From contig JAHEXW010000008.1 in assembly GCA_023251915.1 (NCBI GenBank), positions 1 through 61,641 on the forward strand: a DNA stretch of 61,641 nucleotides, read 5' to 3'. The notes under the pieces are model-generated. The model made no database searches and was not told the DNA's origin. It saw nothing but the letters and a program-made list of their open reading frames with translations. A program made the position numbers and the translations under genes. This stretch comes from Actinomycetes bacterium. Lineage in GTDB: Bacteria > Actinomycetota > JAHEXW01. Below are positions 18,038-28,131 of this stretch, piece by piece; within the stretch, counting starts at the first letter, position 1, and each line of letters begins with the position of its first letter.

Positions 18038-19186
18038 TTATCGTCTTTTCTTCTTCTTGGCTTTCTTTTTAGCCTTTTGGGCCGCCGTTTTCTGCTTCGG
18101 GGTCGGAGTCATCGCTTCGTCCGGCAACCCGGCTTCCGCGGAAGTTACGCCGGTAATGACGTTTTCCGCCCGTGGCGACTCGGATGTAAAACTTTTCGCA
18201 GGCGAGGAGCTCGTCGCAGCGGCCTCCGCTTGCGCTGCTTTCTTCTTAGAGGGCTGCGCTTGGGCCAGTTTCTCCCGAATCATCATGTAGCGCGGTTCGG
18301 TCTCCTTCCATAGCGCCAAAATCGGACTAGCTATGAATATCGATGAATAGGCGCCGGAAATCAGACCGACGAACATGGCGAACGCGAAGTCCTTTAGCGT
18401 CTGGCCGCCGAATATCAGCAGCACGAAAACCGGAATAAGCGCCGTCAAGGAGGTATTGATGCTGCGCATCAAAACCTGGTTCATCGAATCGTTAACCATG
18501 ATCGAGTAGGTTCGCTTGCCGATGATCTCTGCGTTTTCCTTGATGCGGTGGAATACGACAATCGTGTCGTACAATGAAAAACCGAGAATCGTCAGCAAGG
18601 CCGCCACCGTATTCGGCGTTATCTCCGATGGTATCCAGGTCAGACCGGTCTTGGCCTCGAATAAGCCAACAATCGCATATATACCGACAACCACAAAGCC
18701 GTCATGAAACAAGGCGAGCATCGCCGCGACCGCCATCTTGAATTCAAACCTTATGCTTATATAGAGCAATAGAACAACGAACGACGCGATGAGAGCCTTC
18801 CAGGCGCCGTCGGTAACCTGCTGGCCCCAGCCGGGCCCGATGTCGCGGGTGCTGACGTCTGTGACCGGGAATGCCTTCCTCAGCGCGGCTTGAACCTGGA
18901 CCCGTGTGTCCGTACCCAGACGCTTGGTCCGAATCAGGTATTCGTTGCCGGCGCCGACAGGCTGAATGGTACTCTCCCCCAGCTTTAACGCGTCCAATGT
19001 CTTTCTGATTGACTCAACGGAAGGCGCTTTCTTAAACCTAACGTCAAACTGATTGCCGCCCTGGAACTCGACGCCCCATTTCAGGCCGCCCAGCATCATT
19101 GCGATAATCCCGAAAACGATTATCGCGCCCGATATCCCAAACCAAAGTTTCTTGCGGCCGATGAACTCGAAGTGGAAATGCTGCAT
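18038..19186 (-). CDS. secF: Protein translocase subunit SecF
   Basis: SecF partners SecD in the membrane to drive late steps of Sec-dependent protein export using the proton-motive force. The 382-residue protein has the N-terminal FWFGISG-type first helix (KKLWFGISGAIIVFGIIAMM), a periplasmic-type P4 region, and the conserved transmembrane core RFEFKMAVAAMLAL, FSLYDTIVVFHRIKEN and TSLTALIPVFVLL. An unusual C-terminal tail of about 75 residues is Ala, Ser and Lys-rich and ends in a KKAKKKKRR cluster. It directly follows secD. Confidence 0.95.
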   Translation of the reverse strand: MQHFHFEFIGRKKLWFGISGAIIVFGIIAMMLGGLKWGVEFQGGNQFDVRFKKAPSVESIRKTLDALKLGESTIQPVGAGNEYLIRTKRLGTDTRVQVQAALRKAFPVTDVSTRDIGPGWGQQVTDGAWKALIASFVVLLLYISIRFEFKMAVAAMLALFHDGFVVVGIYAIVGLFEAKTGLTWIPSEITPNTVAALLTILGFSLYDTIVVFHRIKENAEIIGKRTYSIMVNDSMNQVLMRSINTSLTALIPVFVLLIFGGQTLKDFAFAMFVGLISGAYSSIFIASPILALWKETEPRYMMIREKLAQAQPSKKKAAQAEAAATSSSPAKSFTSESPRAENVITGVTSAEAGLPDEAMTPTPKQKTAAQKAKKKAKKKKRR

Positions 19187-20539
19187 CTAGACCACCCCTT
19201 TCATACCGGTGATCGTGCTTTTTTGCATCGGTTTCCAATTCAGCGTCAAGCCGAGCATCGATTGCAGGAAGAAATAGGTTACGAAGAGGTCGATGGCCAC
19301 GCCCAGCATCAGCGTAAACGCAAAGCCGCGCACCGGTCCGACCGCCAGGAAATACAGGATGAACGCGGTGATGAAGGTGACGAAGTTCGCGTCGACCATG
19401 GTCAGGAAGCCATGGCGGAAGCCCTGCTCCATCGCCAGGCGATAGGTCTTCCCCGCGCCAATTTCTTCTTTGATGCGCTCAAAGATAACAATACTAGAAT
19501 CCGCCGCGACACCGATGCTCAGAATGATACCGGCCAGCCCCGGCAGGGTCATGTTCCAATAAAGCCCTATCGATTTTCCATAGGTCCCGAAAAACGCCGC
19601 GAACCCGAACAGGATAGTCGCGAAAGCAGCCAGCGCTAAGGTAGCGATAACGCCCAGGCCGCGATAGTAAACAAGCAGATAGATGATTACCAGGATAAAA
19701 CCGATCACTAAAGCTAGAACGCCGGCGCGCAGCGAATCAAGGCCGAGCGTCGGTCCCACGGTCTGAATATCGCTCATCTCCAGTTTTACCGGCAAGGCGC
19801 CGGTTTGCAGAACAAGCGCCAGCGTTTTAACCTCGTCCAACGTAAAACTGCCGTTGATGACCGCGCGGCCGTTATAGCTCTGGCTGTCGATCCGCGGTGC
19901 CGATTCAACGGTGTTATCCAAAACGATTGCCAGCTCTTTCTTGTAGGTTTTAACCGCGACCTCGTCAAACAGCTTGCCGCCTTCGGCGCTGAACGTCATG
20001 TCCACCTGGGGCTTATTGTTTTCGTCATATCCCGCGGTGGCGCTGGAGATGACGCTGCCCGTCATTAAAGTCGGTCCGACTTTGTACTTCATCTTCTTGT
20101 CTTTGTCGATCAAGACCGCGTCTTTGTCCGATGTCGGATTCTTCGTCACCTTAAGCTTCTTGCCCCCGATGACCTCGGAATCCAACACCTCTCGGAACTC
20201 CAGCAAGGCGGTCTTGCCGATAACGTCCAGTGCCTTATTCGGGTCCTTGATACCCGGCAGTTGGACTTGGATGTAGTTGTTGCCCTCGCGGATGATGCCC
20301 GGCTCGGCGACGCCCAGCTTGTCGACCCGCTGGCGGATGATGTTCTCGGCCTGGTCCATGCTCTCCGTGGTGACCGGTGCCTTGGCCGTGCCTTTAGCTT
20401 GCAGCAACACACTGGCGCCGCCCTGCAAGTCAAGGCCGAGCTTGATGGATTTGCCGATTGGATAGATCAAATAAGCACTAACGGCCACGATGACCAAGGC
20501 AAACAAGCCATAGCCAATGAACTTCTGCTTGTCCAGCAT
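19187..20539 (-). CDS. secD: Protein translocase subunit SecD
   Basis: SecD acts with SecF and YajC beside SecYEG to pull exported proteins across the membrane. The 450-residue protein starts with a single transmembrane helix and then GLDLQGGASVLLQ, the hallmark D1 motif. A periplasmic-type P1 region follows, then five transmembrane helices with LPGLAGIILSIGVAADSSIVIFERI. An AAGGGG ribosome-binding site precedes the ATG. The order tgt-yajC-HD-secD-secF is compact, with only about 49 bp between the HD gene and secD. Confidence 0.96.
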   Translation of the reverse strand: MLDKQKFIGYGLFALVIVAVSAYLIYPIGKSIKLGLDLQGGASVLLQAKGTAKAPVTTESMDQAENIIRQRVDKLGVAEPGIIREGNNYIQVQLPGIKDPNKALDVIGKTALLEFREVLDSEVIGGKKLKVTKNPTSDKDAVLIDKDKKMKYKVGPTLMTGSVISSATAGYDENNKPQVDMTFSAEGGKLFDEVAVKTYKKELAIVLDNTVESAPRIDSQSYNGRAVINGSFTLDEVKTLALVLQTGALPVKLEMSDIQTVGPTLGLDSLRAGVLALVIGFILVIIYLLVYYRGLGVIATLALAAFATILFGFAAFFGTYGKSIGLYWNMTLPGLAGIILSIGVAADSSIVIFERIKEEIGAGKTYRLAMEQGFRHGFLTMVDANFVTFITAFILYFLAVGPVRGFAFTLMLGVAIDLFVTYFFLQSMLGLTLNWKPMQKSTITGMKGVV

Positions 20540-20588
20540 GTGATTCCCCTTCTATGTCGAAAAGTGCCCTCGTTAGGGTAAGTAACAA

Positions 20589-21258
20589 CTATAAGAGTTT
20601 AACATCATTGATGACCAAACTGAAACGCGCCTTGAGGAACTTGGCCGCTTGCTGGCACATTTCCATCCGCGACAGAAATATCTCAAAGTATTCCATTACC
20701 TCGCTGGTGGCGGTGTCTATCTCGATTGCCAATGTTATCAGGCGTTCGGCGCCGTCGACGCGCAATGTTGAGTTCTTGGAGGCGAAGTTGACACGATCGT
20801 GAATGTCGAAAGCACGGTGCTCAATGTCGCGGACACGGCTCTCATGAACGTCGGCCTTATCGGCGATGATAACGGCCGCTCCGATATCGCTGGCGGTCCA
20901 ACCGGTGCCCTCTTCGTGGTTTCCAATAGCGTTCAGAACGACCGCTACGTCGTGCAACGGCATGTTTGCTTCAGTAAGAATCCGTTCCGCCAAGAGAGCG
21001 CCGATCTGTTCATGGCCTTCGCGGCAAACCACGTTGCCGATGTCGTGCAAATAGCCGGCGATCCGCGCCAGTTCCACCTTTTCGGCCGGAAAGCCGAGAC
21101 TCTCGAGTACGGTCCCACTCATCTTGGCGACCAATCCCGCGTGGCGAAATCCGTGCTCGGTATAACCGTAGTTCTTCATCACCTCGTCCGCGTGAGTGAT
21201 ATAGACCTGGACGCGTTCGATGTCACGAATATCGGCTAGAGTGAGCGCGGCTGCCGGC

Positions 21259-21266
<8 letters not shown>
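20589..21266 (-). CDS. HD-domain phosphohydrolase, unknown substrate
   Basis: This 225-residue protein is an HD-superfamily phosphohydrolase. Metal-binding residues appear in TEHGFRHAGLVAK, GYLHDIGN, GHEQIGALLAERIL, NHEEGTG and IIADKADVHESRVR, the pattern of the stand-alone HDIG-type family. I place the start at the ATG at 21266, which overlaps the yajC stop by 8 nt; the upstream open frame to 21386 lies within yajC. It sits between yajC and secD. Similar HD proteins occur in this position in other Gram-positive and anaerobic lineages, but a role in secretion is unproven and the substrate is unknown. Confidence 0.8.
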
Positions 21267-22649
<1,383 letters not shown>

Positions 22650-23192
22650 TTAAGGCACCATGATCAGACGGTCGCCAGCGGTGAAATTACGCCCACTTAA
22701 GTGCAGCAGAGGCATGGCCTCTTGGAAGGCAAACCCGTCCTCGCTCCAGTATTCATCACGAACGACGGCATTCAGAATCCGGCCGACGACGATCTGATGA
22801 TCGCCGGCGTCTTTGACCCATTCCAGCGCGCACTCGAAATACGCAACGGCGTCTTGAATAAAGGGCGCGTCAATAGTCTCGCTGCGCCCGGGAGCCAGGC
22901 CTGAGGCGATAATCTCGCTCTCACCCTTCGGCAACGGCTCAGCGCACTTCTCTACCGCGGCCACCAGCATCTCACCCGGAATGTTAACAACGAACTGGCC
23001 GGTCTCTTTGATATTGGCCAGCGTATGCCGCTTGTGGGCGGACGCGATCGCTAAGAGCGGTGGATCGATACTAACAGGCATACAGAACGAAAACGGGGCC
23101 GCGTTGTGGTTGCCGTCTTTATCGGCGGTGGAGACCAAAACGGTCAAGCGCGGGGACATGACCCGGTAGAAATCCTTAAGTTCGAGTTTCAT
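22650..23192 (-). CDS. Flavin reductase-like FMN-binding protein
   Basis: This 180-residue protein belongs to the flavin reductase-like domain family (FMN-binding split barrel). Members reduce flavins for partner enzymes or bind FMN as electron carriers. Diagnostic stretches are YRVMSPRLTVLVST, NAAPFSFCMPVSIDPPLLA, RHTLANIKETGQFVVNIP and VVVGRI-type residues near the C-terminus. A GGGAGG ribosome-binding site sits 7 nt before the ATG. It lies 9 nt upstream of tgt and about 25 nt after the histone-deacetylase-family gene. The substrate and partner are unknown. Confidence 0.88.
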   Translation of the reverse strand: MKLELKDFYRVMSPRLTVLVSTADKDGNHNAAPFSFCMPVSIDPPLLAIASAHKRHTLANIKETGQFVVNIPGEMLVAAVEKCAEPLPKGESEIIASGLAPGRSETIDAPFIQDAVAYFECALEWVKDAGDHQIVVGRILNAVVRDEYWSEDGFAFQEAMPLLHLSGRNFTAGDRLIMVP

Positions 23193-23217
23193 AAAAAAGC
23201 CTCCCGTTGTTTTCTTA

Positions 23218-24114
23218 CTACCCTAGCATATCTTTCATGACAATCGCGGTATTGGCGTGGATGGTGGCGACGTCATCGACCCGCGAGGCGTAGCCCCCGG
23301 CGAGGACCGCGGCCACAGGTATTCCGTTGTGCCTGGCGGCGTGGCAAACCACTTGATCACGTTGCTTCATGCCATCAATTGTCAGATTCAAGCCGCCGAG
23401 CTGATCACTCTCGAACGTGTCAGCGCCAGCGACGTAGAACATCAACTCCGGACGCCAGCCGTCCAAGGCCTTGATAAGATTGGCTTCCAGCCGCGCCAAG
23501 TAGACTTCGTCCCCGGTTTCGTCCGCTAGCCCGACATCTAGGTCGGACGGCGGCTTGACGTCCGGATAAATGCTCTCCTGGTGAATCGAGAAGGTCATGA
23601 CGTTGGGGTCATGGGCGAAAATGGCCGCGGTGCCGTTGGCCTGATGAACATCGCAATCAACTATGATTGCCGAGCCGATAACTCCGTCGGCAATCAACTT
23701 ACGGACGGCCACGGCGTGATCGTTGATGACGCAGAACCCTTCGCCATGATCAGGAAACGCGTGATGCCAACCGCCGCCGTCGTGAAAACAAGCCCCTTCG
23801 TGTACAGCCAGCCGGCCGGCCAGGATGCTGCCGCCGGCCCAGAGCCAGGCGGCGCGGGCCAGCGCCGGCGAGAAACCGATCTCAAGTTGGGCCAGCTCGT
23901 CCGGTGACAAAGTCGCTGTCTTTAGTTTGGCGACGTACTCGGCGGTATGCACAAGCCTGATATCGTCGTCCGAAGCCGGTTCGGGATCCAAAATGTCACT
24001 TTCGGCAAAGGCGCCGCTGGCTCGCAAGCGCTCGATGACGAGTCGATACTTAGACGTGTTAAAGACATGGCGGCCGACGTCTACTTCATACTGCGGCGAG
24101 TAAACCAGTTTCAC
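23218..24114 (-). CDS. Histone deacetylase-family amidohydrolase (AcuC-like)
   Basis: This is a zinc-dependent deacetylase of the arginase/HDAC fold. Bacterial members remove acyl groups from lysines or acetylpolyamines; the AcuC subgroup acts on acetylated proteins including acetyl-CoA synthetase. The 298-residue protein has the family's paired His (WHHAFPDHGEGFCVIND), the zinc ligands D-x-H in IVDCDVHQANGTA and the third ligand Asp in VAGADTFESDQLGGL. The start is a GTG at 24114 with GGGAG 5 nt upstream, and it overlaps the glycosylase gene by 29 nt. The physiological substrate is not known. Confidence 0.9.
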   Translation of the reverse strand: MKLVYSPQYEVDVGRHVFNTSKYRLVIERLRASGAFAESDILDPEPASDDDIRLVHTAEYVAKLKTATLSPDELAQLEIGFSPALARAAWLWAGGSILAGRLAVHEGACFHDGGGWHHAFPDHGEGFCVINDHAVAVRKLIADGVIGSAIIVDCDVHQANGTAAIFAHDPNVMTFSIHQESIYPDVKPPSDLDVGLADETGDEVYLARLEANLIKALDGWRPELMFYVAGADTFESDQLGGLNLTIDGMKQRDQVVCHAARHNGIPVAAVLAGGYASRVDDVATIHANTAIVMKDMLG

Positions 24115-24814
24115 AGCGACTCCCTACGGGACAGGCGCAACAATTCGATTTCTCCGGCCGCCGCCGGCAGAAATCCTTACCCAGCAAAACCAGCAAGGCG
24201 TGATACTCACGGTAGATATCGATATCAAGTGGGAGATTGCGCTCGAACAGGCGCTGCAGGCATCCGTAGTCGGTATGCTCGGTGAGGCCAACCCGCCCCA
24301 GAATGCGGACGGTATATGCGTCGATGACAAATACCGGTTTACCCGCCGCGTACAGCAGAATGGAATCGGCTGTCTCCGGCCCGATGCCGTTGATGGCTAG
24401 CAGCTTGGTGCGCAAACGCAGAGTCGGTTCTTGGAACGTCAACCTTAGATCGCCGCCCCACTCACTTAGCAACCAGGCGGACAGCTCGCGTAAGCGACCT
24501 GCCTTCTGCCGATAATAACCGGACGAGCGAATCGCCGTCTCAATTTCCGCCAGCGGAGCGCCGGCTAGGGCGCGAGGCGTTAGCAAGCCCTTCTCTTTTA
24601 GCGCGGCCACGGCCGGCTCGACGTTCGTCCAGGCGGTGTTTTGCGTCAGAATGGCGCCCACCATGACCTCGAAGGGGCCATCCGCCGGCCACCATTCCTG
24701 CGGTCCGAAAGCGCCCAGCAATGCATTATATAGGTCGACGACGAGAAAGGGACCCGCGCCCCTGGGTCTAATGCGGCAGCGTTTATCAGACATAATGAAT
24801 CCTCGGGGGCTCAC
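24086..24814 (-). CDS. Endonuclease III-related DNA glycosylase (MagIII-like) with Fe-S cluster
   Basis: This HhH-GPD base-excision glycosylase has 242 residues. The helix-hairpin-helix is NGIGPETADSILLYAAGK and the catalytic Asp is in FVIDAYTVRI. Endonuclease III (Nth) has a catalytic Lys in the hairpin (GVGRKTA-like), but here that position is Glu (GPETAD), as in the 3-methyladenine glycosylase MagIII. This points to monofunctional removal of alkylated bases rather than lyase activity. A C-terminal cysteine set (C-x6-C-x2-C-x5-C in FCRRRPEKSNCCACPVGSRC) indicates a 4Fe-4S cluster, which H. pylori MagIII lacks. An internal ATG at 24793 (MSDKRCRIRPRG) is a possible alternative start. Confidence 0.85.
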   Translation of the reverse strand: MSPRGFIMSDKRCRIRPRGAGPFLVVDLYNALLGAFGPQEWWPADGPFEVMVGAILTQNTAWTNVEPAVAALKEKGLLTPRALAGAPLAEIETAIRSSGYYRQKAGRLRELSAWLLSEWGGDLRLTFQEPTLRLRTKLLAINGIGPETADSILLYAAGKPVFVIDAYTVRILGRVGLTEHTDYGCLQRLFERNLPLDIDIYREYHALLVLLGKDFCRRRPEKSNCCACPVGSRCETGLLAAV

Positions 24815-24922
24815 AGACTAGAAGACTACAGACAACATCTATCTGGTGTGACACTTTGGGGGTATTTTGTCCTGAGTCGTTCATCAGTCCTCTGTGGTCT
24901 GTTGTCTTGATGGTCCTCTGTC
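24815..24922. other. Intergenic low-complexity region between queA and the glycosylase gene
   Basis: The 108-bp gap consists largely of iterated short words such as AGACTACAGACAAC and CTCTGTGGTCTGTTGTCTT, giving imperfect inverted repeats across it. No terminator with a T-run and no promoter is clear. The function is unknown. Confidence 0.5.
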
Positions 24923-25945
24923 TTACAAAATCAGCATCGCGTCACCAAAGCTAAAGAAACGATAACGCTGTTGAACTGCTTCTTCGTATGCTTTAATTAT
25001 AAGCTCGCGCCCGGCTAGGGCACAAACCAACATCAGGAGCGTCGACCTGGGCAGGTGAAAATTAGTGATTAGCGCGTCGACGGCTTTGAACTTGTAACCG
25101 GGGTAGATAAAGATATCGGTGGTCCCCGGACCAGGCCGGACAACGCCTTTCTCGTCGGCCATCGTCTCCAAGACCCGCGCCGATGTCGTTCCGACCGCAA
25201 TAATCCGGCCGCCGGCCGCGCGCGCCTCGTTTATTGCAGCTACCGCCTCGGCCGGCGCCTCAAAACGTTCGCTATGCATGACGTGGTCTTCGATATTATC
25301 TACCCTGACGGGCTGGAACGTTCCGGGACCGACCGTAAGATCGACTCGGGCCAGCGAGGCGCCAGCCGCTTCGATGTCCGCCAGCAAAGCCGGCGTAAAA
25401 TGCAGACCGGCCGTCGGCGCGGCTGCTGAACCCTCGCGAGTAGCATAGACAGTTTGATATCGTGTTTGGTCGCGCAGAGGTTCGTGGATGTAAGGGGGCA
25501 AGGGCAACATACCTATCCTGTCTAGGGCTTGGCGGAAATCACCGTCGCTCTCGAATGTGACGCGGCGGCGCCCCTCGCTCAATCTTTCTCCGATCGTGGC
25601 CGTCAATATCGGGAGATCAAATTGGACCTTAGTTCCGGCCGGCAAACGCGCGCCCGGCTTGACCATTGCTTCCCAGCCCTCTGCCAGCGGCGCGACCAAC
25701 AGTATTTCAACGGCGCCGCCTGTTCCCGCCTTGCGCCCGCGCAACCGCGCCGGAATAACTTTAGTCTCGTTTATTACTAGGCAATCGCCCGGCCGCACAT
25801 ATTCAATAACATCGGAAAAGGCGCGATGACTTTTGCTTCCGTCGGAGCGATCCAAGACCAGCAGGCGTGACGCGTCACGCGCGTCCAAAGGTTGTTGAGC
25901 AATAAGCTCAGGTGGCAAATAATAGTCGAAATCGGAGGTCTTCAT
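24923..25945 (-). CDS. queA: S-adenosylmethionine:tRNA ribosyltransferase-isomerase
   Basis: QueA transfers and isomerises the ribosyl part of SAM onto preQ1-tRNA to give epoxyqueuosine. The 340-residue protein starts at the ATG at 25945 (KTSDFDYYLPPELIAQQPL), which overlaps the queH stop by ATGA; a longer open frame to 26056 lies inside queH. Motifs include SRLLVLDRSDGS, VINETKVIPARLRGRK, PTAGLHFTPALL, NFHLPRSTLLMLVCALAGRE and the C-terminal YRFFSFGDAMLIL. With QueH upstream and Tgt encoded nearby, it forms the tRNA-level queuosine pathway. Confidence 0.97.
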   Translation of the reverse strand: MKTSDFDYYLPPELIAQQPLDARDASRLLVLDRSDGSKSHRAFSDVIEYVRPGDCLVINETKVIPARLRGRKAGTGGAVEILLVAPLAEGWEAMVKPGARLPAGTKVQFDLPILTATIGERLSEGRRRVTFESDGDFRQALDRIGMLPLPPYIHEPLRDQTRYQTVYATREGSAAAPTAGLHFTPALLADIEAAGASLARVDLTVGPGTFQPVRVDNIEDHVMHSERFEAPAEAVAAINEARAAGGRIIAVGTTSARVLETMADEKGVVRPGPGTTDIFIYPGYKFKAVDALITNFHLPRSTLLMLVCALAGRELIIKAYEEAVQQRYRFFSFGDAMLIL

Positions 25946-26472
25946 CTCTTGGGGTCGCGACTTTCCTCTTTGGAATAGACGCAGCCGCAGTATTTCTGAC
26001 GATATATCCCTAGCTCGCGGGCGCGGGCCTGGCCGGCGCGATAACCGGTGCGCCAATCTTCATACAGAAAAGCAACCCCGGCCGCCGCTGCCGCTTCCTC
26101 GCCCGCCTGACGCAATTCGTCATGTTTCTGATACGGACTGACCAACAGGGTTGTCGAGAAAGCGTCATAACCGTCGGCCGCGGCCCGGCGAGCGGTTTCC
26201 TGCAGACGGAGTTTATAGCACAGCCGGCACCGGTCTTGATCCGGAGACCCGACGGCGCGGAAGTACTCGTCAATATCGTAATCGCCGGAAACAACCTTTA
26301 ATCCCACCCTCTGACAGTACTCCATGAGAGTCGACAGGCGTTTCTCGTATTCCGCCAGGGGATGGATGTTTGGGTTGAAATAATACACCGTCACGTCAAG
26401 ACCCTGGCGGCGCAACTGGTCTGCGGGATAGATTAGGCAAGGCCCGCAGCAGGCGTGCAGCAGGACGCGCAT
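25942..26472 (-). CDS. queH: Epoxyqueuosine reductase QueH
   Basis: QueH (formerly DUF208) reduces epoxyqueuosine to queuosine and is the non-cobalamin alternative to QueG. The 176-residue protein has the conserved cysteines HACCGPC near the N-terminus, DRCRLCYKLRLQETA in the middle and KYCGCVYSKEES near the end, the set that binds an Fe-S cluster and mononuclear iron in characterised members. It starts one base after ruvB ends and overlaps queA by ATGA. The genetic link with queA supports the role. Confidence 0.92.
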   Translation of the reverse strand: MRVLLHACCGPCLIYPADQLRRQGLDVTVYYFNPNIHPLAEYEKRLSTLMEYCQRVGLKVVSGDYDIDEYFRAVGSPDQDRCRLCYKLRLQETARRAAADGYDAFSTTLLVSPYQKHDELRQAGEEAAAAAGVAFLYEDWRTGYRAGQARARELGIYRQKYCGCVYSKEESRDPKR

Positions 26473-27507
26473 CTAAAACAGGCGAGCGGCGTCGCTCATC
26501 GGCATACCGAAATGGCTATAAGCTCGCTCTGTCGCGACACGGCCCCGCGGCGTCCGCTTGATCATGCCCAGCTGCAGAAGATACGGTTCGTAGACTTCCT
26601 CAATGGTTTGTGGCTCTTCTCCCACGGCGTCGGCCAGCGTGTTCAAACCCACAGGACTGCCTTGAAACCTCTCGATCAGCGTCTTGAGCAATCTGATGTC
26701 CAGTTTGTCCAGACCGAGCGCGTCAACCTCGAAGAACGACAAAGCCTTCGCGGCCGTGTCGTGAGATATCGTGCCGTCGCCCTTTACCTCGGCATAGTCT
26801 CGTACGCGTTTGAGCAGGCGATTAGCGATTCGAGGGGTGCCGCGGCTGCGAGACGCAATCTCCGCGGCGCCGCCGTCCTCCAGACGAACATTCAGGATGT
26901 CAGCGGCCCTTAGCACAATCGCTTTCAGGTCTTCGGGACCATAGTAATCAAGACGAGCTGTCATGCCGAACCGGTCGCGTAACGGACTGGTGATCAATCC
27001 GGTGCGGGTTGTCGCGCCGACAAGCGTAAAGCGAGGCACATCCAAGCGCAGCGAACGGGCACTTGGGCCTTTGCCGACAACGATATCGATCTTGAAGTCC
27101 TCCATCGCCGGGTACAGCACCTCTTCAATCTGGCGGTTCAACCGGTGAATCTCGTCGATGAAGAGCACGTCACCAGGCTCGAGGTTACTAAGAATGGCGG
27201 CCACGTCCCCGGCACGCTCCATGGCCGGGCCCGACGTGCTGCGGAGATTAACGTCCAGTTCGGCCGCGATAATGCAAGCCAACGTGGTCTTGCCCAGCCC
27301 CGGCGGTCCGCACAACAACACGTGATCAAGCGCTTCACCCCGGTTGCGCGCCGCGTCGATCAAAACCCGGAGATGGTCCTTGGTGGCGCCCTGGCCGACA
27401 AACTCGTCCATCCGGCGCGGACGCAGGGTCACGTCAAGATCGACCTCTTCCGGCAACGTCTCGGCCGGATTCAGTATCCAATCTTCAGTTGGTTCTACGT
27501 CGGCCAT
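26473..27507 (-). CDS. ruvB: Holliday junction branch migration ATPase RuvB
   Basis: RuvB is the AAA+ hexameric motor that drives branch migration with RuvA. The 344-residue protein has Walker A GPPGLGKT (67-74), Walker [13 protein letters not shown], the arginine finger region [16 protein letters not shown] and the C-terminal winged helix ending near [15 protein letters not shown]. It follows ruvA by 27 nt in a ruvC-ruvA-ruvB-queH-queA run that begins with a LexA box, so SOS induction is likely. Confidence 0.97.
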   Translation of the reverse strand: MADVEPTEDWILNPAETLPEEVDLDVTLRPRRMDEFVGQGATKDHLRVLIDAARNRGEALDHVLLCGPPGLGKTTLACIIAAELDVNLRSTSGPAMERAGDVAAILSNLEPGDVLFIDEIHRLNRQIEEVLYPAMEDFKIDIVVGKGPSARSLRLDVPRFTLVGATTRTGLITSPLRDRFGMTARLDYYGPEDLKAIVLRAADILNVRLEDGGAAEIASRSRGTPRIANRLLKRVRDYAEVKGDGTISHDTAAKALSFFEVDALGLDKLDIRLLKTLIERFQGSPVGLNTLADAVGEEPQTIEEVYEPYLLQLGMIKRTPRGRVATERAYSHFGMPMSDAARLF

Positions 27508-27534
27508 ATTTCTACACCTACATTTTTTAGGCTA

Positions 27535-28131
27535 TTAAACACTTGCAAGATTCCGGAGAGCATACTTAATGATATCTTCAACTTTGGCGGTCGCTTCGCC
27601 CGAAAAGCCCTCGAGTGCCCGGTTGGCCTCGGCCGGGGAATAACCCAGTCCGACCAGCGCCTCTCGCGCTTCGGCGAATGCCGGCTTGGCCTCCGGCAGA
27701 ATACCGTCCGGCAGTCCCACCTGCTCAGACGGAACCAACTTCTCCTGCAGCTCCAGAACAAGGCGCTTGGCGCCCTTCTGTCCTACGCCGGGAATTGTTG
27801 TCAGCGCCTTGACGTCTCCATTTATAAGCACACGCTGGAACTCGGCCGGTGAAAAAACGCTCAATATCGACAGCGCCAGCTTCGGACCCACGCCCGTGAG
27901 GCCGATCAACCGCAGGAAGAGATCCTTTTCCGCCTGGCCGGTAAACCCAAACAGCTGGAGCGTGTCTTCGCGGACGTGCTGATAAGTATGAAGACTGACG
28001 TCCTGGCCGACGTCCGGCAGAGCCGCCAAAGAGAATAGAGACACATATGCCTCGTAGCCTACGCCGTTGACGTCAATAATAACCCGGTCGGTGTCTTTGA
28101 CGATTATCGCACCGGACAAATAAGCGATCAT
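27535..28131 (-). CDS. ruvA: Holliday junction-binding protein RuvA
   Basis: RuvA binds four-way DNA junctions and targets RuvB to them. The 198-residue protein has the N-terminal OB fold (MIAYLSGAIIVKDTDRVIID, GYEAYVSLFSL), two helix-hairpin-helix motifs (LTGVGPKLALSIL, IPGVGQKGAKRLVLEL) and the C-terminal RuvB-binding domain (EALVGLGYSPAEANRALEGF). Its start overlaps the ruvC stop by 4 nt. Confidence 0.97.
   Translation of the reverse strand: MIAYLSGAIIVKDTDRVIIDVNGVGYEAYVSLFSLAALPDVGQDVSLHTYQHVREDTLQLFGFTGQAEKDLFLRLIGLTGVGPKLALSILSVFSPAEFQRVLINGDVKALTTIPGVGQKGAKRLVLELQEKLVPSEQVGLPDGILPEAKPAFAEAREALVGLGYSPAEANRALEGFSGEATAKVEDIIKYALRNLASV

Noticed and set aside
27145-27852. Plus-strand open frame over ruvB and ruvA
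   Set aside because: It spans two certain genes and their gap in antisense without any coding signal.
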